Below are positions 25,101 through 34,100 of a stretch of 64,000 bases of DNA, piece by piece; positions within the stretch are counted from its first letter, which is position 1; every line of letters starts with the position of its first letter. The stretch comes from Lepas anatifera. Taxonomy: Eukaryota; Arthropoda; Thecostraca; Lepadidae. The DNA lies in contig JAOTON010002237.1 of the NCBI GenBank assembly GCA_034440635.1, positions 248,001 through 312,000 of the forward strand, in the 5' to 3' direction. The position numbers and the translations under genes are program-made. Below the pieces are notes generated by a model. It did not search any database. It had not been told where the DNA came from and worked only from the letters and a program-made list of their open reading frames with translations.

Positions 25101-28100
25101 GTAACCGTGATATGTTTTAAGGCTTCACGACACGTAGTTATTTACGTCATAAAAAGTTGCGACTTTCTGGCTATAAAAAGGCCTTTTATCGGTTTTCAGC
25201 GTCGGTTTCTCGGCTTTCAGATGTACCCGCAGGACTGGTGCGTAATGAAGATGACGCTGAACAAGGTGGTTGTCACTGCTCTGACCGAGGTGTCGACACC
25301 GCTGCACAAGCGCTTCCTGGAAGGACACAAGTTCCACCAGCTGGTAACTGTCCTGCGAGATGGGTCTAGTGGGATGTGCAGCTTACCTTCAAGTATTCTG
25401 GATATTAAAACAAACTATTTTGACGATTGGTTTGATAATTTTCTGTAGCAGCCCAACTATTTTGCTGCAACGACGGGTTATTATCACTCTAATAGTTGTA
25501 TTATCTCTACTTGGCTTGTGGCGCGTTTTTACTGACAAAGTAGATTACTTTGCGCCATTCCATCCTTCTTCTTTCATCTAAATGTCTTGTTTAATCGCGA
25601 GCTTAAAGACGAACTTTAGAGAAAACAAGGCTGGAAGATATACAGGTTCTTTAAATTGCTGTGATGTCCAATATACATTACACAATGAGGGGTGTTAGCT
25701 GACGGTTTTTTGATAATTGATCTTTTTCCTTTCAGCTGTGGCACAGTTACCTGACCCTGGCGGTGACCTTTGTGACCCAGCCTGACCTTCAGCTGGAGAC
25801 GTTCTCCGAGGTGAAGCGAGACAAGCTGTTACAAAAGTACCAGGACATGCGGCTGCAGATGGGCTTCGAGATGCTCTCAATGTGGAGCCTGCTAGGTAAA
25901 TACCGCCTCCTGTCTTATCATAGTAAGAAAATCGCCATAAAATGAAATCTATGCACGGCAAACGCAATGACTCATTTTGTTTTCTACCATAAATGTTATT
26001 CTAGGCAAAACGGCTCTTTCACCTCGGTGACAAGCATTTACCACTAAAGCTTGATATCGTCCGAATTACGCAATGTTATTTTCATTCCTGGTCAGAGGCC
26101 ATTGTTTCATTTTGCTGCTTGCATCCTGGGGTTCGTCGTTACTCTTGATTTTCATTAAGAGGAATTAGCGCTATCGCCCTGCATTGGCGTAATTTAACCT
26201 TCAAACACCATTTTCCTATTTAACTAGGTAGCAAATGCCAAGAGCATGCTGTCTCTAAATCGGCCCGCTGTCTGCCTCGGCAGGTGAGCAGAAGAGCCAC
26301 TTTGTGCCGGGTATGGTGGGGCCTCTGCTGGAGCTGACGTTGATCCCCTCCCCGGAACTGCGCTGTGCCACCCTCCCCGTCTTCTACGACCTCATGACGG
26401 TGGAGCAGGCCGCCAAGGGCAGCTTCAAACAGGTCAGTGGTCCCCCCCAGAGATGACATTGAAACGACCAGGCACAGGCCAAAGCATCTTCATCGGACAT
26501 TTCTTCAACGAACTGCTGGGTTTCACAGGTATTTTCGTAAACATTGTAGCTGTATTGCTCACCCGCCCGAGAACTGCGCGCTCAAGCTCCTGAATAAAAC
26601 TGCGAACCAGCACGTCTAAACCAGCTGTCACCGGCACTGTGCAGCCTCTTGCTGCTCATGGACCCTTACAACGCATATATGGGTTATATGCATATATATG
26701 GGTCATACGCATGGGCGCCGAAAGCGGGGGGGACGGGGGACGCGTCCCCCCTGTTGGCCAACCAGGGGGGACGTCCCCCAAAAAATTTTTGGGTCAATGG
26801 TCATTAATGCTGTCAGTTACCGAATATGCTCAAAATTTGCCTCCCCCGGTCAGCACCAGCCCGGGTCTGTCCCCCCTGCGAAAATTCCGTGGCGGCGCCC
26901 CTGGTCATACGCAAACATCGACACCCGGAATAAGAGGAATTCATGCCTGCGAAGTTCCTGAAATGTTATTCGAAGGATGAGTCAGTAACCTGAAGCCTGC
27001 CGGATGCATTATTTCCACCAGTCAAAAAACTGTTTCTCATCTCTGTCATATTTGTTTATTTTGATTTCATTTTATTAGGGCCATTCCCGACAGGTACACT
27101 AGCCCAATTACAGGGAGTATTGACGTGGGTGTTTAAAGATTCTCTCCATCGGGTCAGATCGGATATGGAAGGCGGCTTCCCGCCGGGGGAATTGTACCCA
27201 CGTTTATCCAAGCTATCCGATCTGAAGACGTTCAATAAAGCCACTAGGCCACCCCGACCCTCGGCCCCCGGATGTTGTCAGTAATTCAGTAATGCCAGTG
27301 GTTTCCTTGCAGTTGTCGCTCTGACCCTCTTCAGATATTTTGGGCGCTTGTGTTCCTTCAACCGAGTCTACCTCTTTTCAGGTGGAGACAGAGCTGATTG
27401 ACAAACTCGACATTCTAGTCAGTGAAAATAAGGGCGATGATGAGTACAAACGGCTATTCCAGACAATGTAAGTATGCTATCACTCTCACTGTGGCGACAA
27501 ATTAATCGGCCAAGCTGTCACATTGTTCTTTAACTGGATGACTTGGAGTCCAGATGCTGAAAAGATAGCATGCATATCCGTGTAATTGTTCAAGATGAAG
27601 AGACACTATATGTGGGCACTATTTCCTGTGAGTGTGGCATATGTTCTGGATGTCTTGCGCTTGCTTTAGCGCAATGCATTTTTCTATGACTTATCCATAT
27701 AGATGACCATTTCATCTTTCCAAACACCCTGTACGTTTACGGACTGCCGCGGATATTTTCAAAACTTCACTGCTATTGTGAATGAGTTGCGACATCTTGG
27801 CTATGATTTGTCTCCTGCCAACTGGATAGCATTTAATATGTCAAACATTTTTATCTTTTGTACCGTACCCCTCCTAACCAGCTGGCCCCACCACTGTACC
27901 CCTCCTAACCAGCTGGCCCCACCACTGTACCCCTCCTAACCAGCTGGGTCCCACCACTATACCCTTCCTAACCAGCTGGGCCCCACCACCGTACCCCTCC
28001 TAACTAGCTGCCCCCACCGTACCCCTCCTAACTAGCTGCCCCCACCGTAGCCCTCCTAACTAGCTGTCCCCACCGTACCCCTCCTAACTAGCTGCCCCCA

Positions 28101-31100
28101 CCGTACCCCTCCTAACCAGCTGGGCCCCACCACCGTACCCCTCCTAACCAGCTGGGCCCCACCAACGTACCCCTCCTAACCAGCTGGGCCCCACCACCGT
28201 ACCCCTCCTAACTAGCTGCCCCCCACCGTACCCCTCCTAACCAGCTGGGCCCCACCACCGTACCCCTTCTAACTAGCTGCCCCCACCGTACCCCTCCTAA
28301 CCAGCTGGGCCCCACCACCGTACCCCTCCTAATCAGCTGGCCCCTCCATCATACCCCTCCTAACCAGCCTGACCCCACCACCATACCCCTCCTAGCCAGC
28401 TGGCCCTCCTCCATCATATCCCTTCTAACTAGCTGGGCCCTACCATCGTATCCAGCGCTCTGGGTCTTACCATGTGATCCCTCCTCCAGCCTGTTGAATG
28501 AGGTGGAGAAGCACGGTCCTCCGTGGCGGGAGGCCGGCGCAGCGTTCGTGACCTCAGTGACGCGCCTGCTGGAGAGGCTGCTGGACTACCGCCAGGTGAT
28601 GGAGGGAGACGAGAACCGCGACAAACGCATCAGTTGCACCGTCAACCTCCTGGTACGTGAGTTAGACTCCCACAGGGTCAACCAGTTCTGCTCAGAAGCA
28701 TTGAGAATAGCTGTACACATATGACTGCTTGTATCACAGAGACAGCTAACCAGATTCTTCCATGTAGCTGGAAGAAACTGTTTAGCTCTTCGGACCGATG
28801 GAGTAAATACTCAAATTTTCCAAGCTCTGCATGATTGTAAGAGTAAAACTGAACTGCATCACACAACTAAGGATGTAAATTTTTGTGCAATGAGATTTGC
28901 TCCCCGGTGATGTGATGAATACTTTTCGAAATGTTCAGTGTTCTGTCATGCAGAAGAACCAAGCAAAAGAGTTCCCTCTCTATCCTCTTGCTATACTTGT
29001 CGTCAGAACTTCTACCAGAGCGAGGTAAACCGCGTGGAGATGTACCAGCGGTACGTCTGGAAGCTGCACGACCTGCACGTGTCGGCTGAGAACTGGGTGG
29101 AGGCAGCCCTTACTCTGCGTCTGCACGCTGACCAACTGCAGTGGACCACGCGCGTGCTGCACGCCGACCTGCGCTACCCCGCCCAGACCGAGTGGCAGCG
29201 CAAGGAGCTGCTGCTGCACCAGATGGTCGACTACCTGGAGAAGGGAAAGCTGTGGGAGGCGGGCGTACCGCTGCTGCGCGAGCTGGCCGACCAGTACGAG
29301 AGGAAGGTGTTCGACTATGTGAAGCTGAGCGGTGTGCTGAGGACCATGGCCAGGTTCTACGATCAGATCATGACGCAGCTGAGGCCGGAGCCGGAGTACT
29401 TCAGGGTCGGGTTCTACGGCCAACGCTTCCCACTCTTTGTCCGAGTAAGTGCATAGTGGTATGGCTGTCCTTCACTAAGTGCTCACTTTGAGAATTGGAA
29501 CACCTGAGCCGCAGCTGAGCTGCAAGGGCGCTTCGCTTAAAAATAGGTGCAATGTAAAAAATTGCACCACGTTTTCAATTTATGGTTGGTTAAACATTTG
29601 AAGCCACAGGCTGTTCTATCGCGTCCATTGCTTTCCGTTGCTTACCTTGGTGTCGCTGCTGTTTCCAGAACAAGGTGTTTGTGTACCGCGGGCTGGAGTA
29701 CGAGCGAATCGGTGCCTTCACCCAGCGGCTGCAAACCGAGTTCCCGGCGGCTCAGCTGATGACGACACTAGCGCCGCCAGACGACAACCTCCGCAACTCG
29801 CCCGCACAGTGTATCCTTTCTGGACGAAATCAGGCCTAGTCGATAATGATTTGGTGCAGGTTGCATTGTCAAAGCGGCTTGTATGTGAAAAAGTACAAAC
29901 ATAGAAGGGCTCAGCTAAAATTTATTCCCTGACGATTTTTTTCAAGAATACAGTAGCGTAAGCAGGAACGCCGTTGGGGGGAGGGGGCAACTCGGGAGAA
30001 ATCGTAAAAGCATAGTGTTTTCTAAGAAAATCAGCACAAATTTCGCAAATTTTAGGGCCATGGTCCCCCATCTACGTCCACCAGTGAAAGGATATCCTCC
30101 ATATTAAAGGCCTACTGGGGAACGCTGTTAAATATATCCATTTCGTCCATCGCTTTCATGGATGTCACAGGTCCAAAGTTGGAGCATCTAGTTTAGACAA
30201 GTCATGAACCATGAATATCCAAAGAACGGTGTCGACGGATGATTGTACCTGGATGCTACACCCATGGGCGGAAATCCCGGGGGGGGTTGGGGGTCAGGAT
30301 CCACCTTGATTTTGGGTCTCCCATAGGTTTTGTATAGGGCTTGCATTGCCGTGCCAGCGCTAACCCACCCAGGACCCCCTGGATTGAGAAGAGATCTCCA
30401 GCCATGGCTACAGCTATGATATCTGACGGCTTCCTTGACCAGCGGTGCTCAGTCATTCAGATCTGCACGGTGCGCCCGGTAGCGCGGGACCCTGCGGGAC
30501 TGCACGGCGTGGAAGTCCCAGAGAGGATCCGCGCCTACCACCTGGTCAACGACGTCGACACCTTCCAGTTCGATAGGCCCGTCCACAGAGGGCCCATCGA
30601 CAAGGAGAACGAGTTCAAGGTGCTGCCTGGTCCGACTGTGTCAATCAGTGTGCGAAGCTGTTTAGCGTTGATTCACGGGTTTGAAGGCACACCAACGGGC
30701 AGTGAAATTTCGCGCAGCGTGTTTTTTGGGATCACAGAAAAGGAAATATAACTCAAATACAGAAGACAGTGACCGTAGTTACAATGTTTATTTTCCTTTT
30801 AGATCATGGCATAAATTAAACTGCGCGTTGGACATTTATTTATGTTTAATTTCAAATTCCAAAGGAGCGAATACTTGGAACGACAGAGGCACATTTAGCT
30901 TTGCAACTAACCTTACCGCTATGTCTCGTTTCTGTCCCAGATCCCCAGAACATTGAGTCTAAGACATTGAGTCCAAGACTCAATGTTCTCGATGAAGTAG
31001 AGTAGGCTATGTTCCCCTTCAGATGATTTTACTCCTTTTTTCTGCCTTCAGGCCTTAGGATGCACCGACTGCTATGGTCATATGGCTTGCACTCTCACCC

Positions 31101-34100
31101 TGTTGGGAGGGTATATTGGGAAGGCAGGAAGTCCTTCATCAGTAGTCCCGCCCGGGGTTTTAATGCGGGTCAGCAGCGTTTGAAGCCGCTGAAGCTTTCA
31201 TCAATGCTTCATCAAAGCAGGCGGCATGGGGGCTCAACCTGCTACCACTGCACCACTGCATCCCTTATGTTGACCCCGTCATCCTACATGCATGATAACC
31301 AAAATCCGGACTTGTAGCTTTGCATGGAATGCGTCCGATATCCCTTGGTAAACGTGGAAAAAGCGGGCTTGAAGATATGAGAACGTAGCCCCTGTTTTCC
31401 CAGCGGCTGACTCCTCGCCTCCTCAGAGTCTGTGGCTGGAGCGGACCACGCTTCAGATCGAGTCTCCGCTGCCTGGAATTCTGCGCTGGTTCCCCGTGGT
31501 GACGGACAGCAGGGAGATGATCTCCCCCATCCGACATGGCTGCGAGACGGTCAGCGCCGCCAACCGGCAGCTGCGCCAACTAATAGCCCAGTACAGCCCG
31601 CCCGCCCCGGAGGCGAACGTCAGCCCACTCAGCATGCGACTGCAGGTACAGCACTGGCATGTATGCATGGATGCCCAGGAAAGTCTCATTCAATGCAGTA
31701 TTAAAATCAAAGGAGGAAAGGAAATCCACCAGTGTTTTCCAAAATTATTCTGCGTGAGATGATGACCAATCCGTGGAATGACACCTCGGGCTAAAAAGTT
31801 ACTGTTACGAGTCAATATTCAAACAGAAATAGGAAAATACTCTCTCAGGGCTTTTGTTCGTCCTCTGGCACCAAGATATACGGCGCCCATTTTTACCCGT
31901 TGATGTTTCTGTTTCTTTCGCAGGACACCCGCGCTGCCGTGCAAAGGTGAAACCACGTATGTCCCATACGTATTGCATGGGATACACATGGTTTCCCCTT
32001 TGCACGGCCGCATGCTACACAGCATTCATATCACGTTCTGTGGACAATGGTAGTCCCTTTACAAAGCACGGATGCTCGGCCGGCCTGACTGGGACTGTAA
32101 CCTGAAGCTTCTCACCAGTCTCTGACACCCTCAGGGCATCATCGACGCAGCTGTCAACGGTGGCATAGCCAACTTCAAGGACGCCTTCTTCACGGCCGAG
32201 TTCCCGGCGCAGAACCCCAACATGGCGGCGCACGTGCCTCAGCTGAAGGCGCTCATCAGTGAACAGGTGAACCTGCTGATCACGCTAGCTTGTTATTGGA
32301 ATCTGTCGTATCCTTCTGGGAGGTTGTGTACGTCGTCGTAAGGCTGCCCAAAATTTGTGTGTAAGCACCGTCACTTTACACTTCAGGCGTCCGCCACTCC
32401 TTGAACACGATACATGAAACCATGTTTAATGTGTAAACGTTAAGATAAGAAACAGCGTGGGCAAAGTTTGATGTTTTTTTAAGAAGCCCGACTCAGCACT
32501 TCACCTGTAACCTCTTCCCCGTGCGCTGCGGCAGCTGTCCATCCTGGAGCAAGGTCTGACCATCCACGGCCAGCTGGCGCCCGCCAGCGTGCAGCCGCTG
32601 CACCGCCGGCTGCGCCAGTGTCTGCGCCAGCTGCGCCAGGGCGCCGCCGCCTCCTGCCTGTCCGCTGGCGCAGCCGGCGGCGCCGACTCCCCGGCGCCCG
32701 GCAGGTTCAGCAGGTCCAACAGCCACCGCAGGAGCATCGGCGCCGACAGCAAGGCCAGCATACTCAGGTGGGCTGCTGCCTCAGCAAGCGACGAGGGAAG
32801 ACATGTGCGGTGAAGTGTGGAAATGAGTTTTGTGTTTGTTTGCACGTAGTCATGGCAATAGAAATATATAAGTTTCCCGTTTATGATTTTAGCTTAACAG
32901 AGATTTTGGTCTAAGACGGGATATTTGAGCTGTCAGTGCAATGAAACTGCCATGCCTGTTCAGTGAACAGGCATGTGAACAGTGTTCACGCACCAGCTTC
33001 AGCCTTGAGAGAGCTTACATACGGCACGACGTAAAAGCAAAAGGAAAACGCACCGCTCTCTCCCTGTGTCTCCAGCACACCACTGCCTCCGGTTCCGACG
33101 GACTCCGGTCGCCGCTCCACCTCTGGCGCTGGCTCCTGCCCCAGCAGCAGGTCCTCCAGCTCCTCCTGCGGCACCTTCTCGGCCCTGGACCGGCCTGGAG
33201 ACGAGGAGGCCTCCTCCGTGCGTCCTGGCGACTGGCCTGAGCTGGACTGGAGGAGCTCGGCATCCACCGCTTCTGTGACTAGCGCTGGCACAGGAGCGGG
33301 ACTGGGGAGCGTCTCCAGGCCGAGGGAGCACGACTACTTCCTCATTACCGGAGCCGGCGTCTGGTGAGTGGATTATTTTGAGCTCTAGTGTTATCGCGTT
33401 TGGATGGGGAGGTGGCCCTCGGGTGCTCTGAAGACTAGGGTATTTTTGGCTGCATCGTTTTGGGACTGCTTTGGGTGAATCTATTTTATGAATGTAGTTT
33501 CTATAACAGCTGTGATTTATTGGTTTATGACAGTCGTCATGTCGTGAAGTTTAACGTTAGTTCTGCCAAAATATATTCATCCATTGTCAGTCCGGAACGA
33601 TATTGTTTTTTGTGTGAGAAATAACTGTTTTTGTAATAATTCAAAATATTTCTTTCACTCCATCGTGTCGGTGTAATATCTGTCGACCCCACAACGTCAC
33701 ACACCCGTCTTCTGTCACATGTTCGTTCGACCTGCCCTCAGCGATGACGATCTGGAGCCTCCTGAGCGGCCTCCGAAGAGGAGTGTGTCGGAGGCGCGCG
33801 CCTCCACGGAGAGCTCGCGGGCGGGCAGCCGTCTCTCTGCCGCCTCCGCCGCCGACTCCAGTCTGCCTCCACTGCCGCCGAAACGTGAGACAAAACTACG
33901 GGGGCGACCACGGACAGGCTTTGGTGGGGTTCAGTAGGTAACACAGGGCGATTGACTTACACAAATGAGGAAAACTTGGAGGATTTAATATTCACTTCTG
34001 AAAATGAGTTTTTTTGATGGTTGTTTTAATGTTTTTTATCCATTCGACAGGTAAGAATTCGCACGAATGAAACCATTTATATGAAAATGCACTTGCATTA

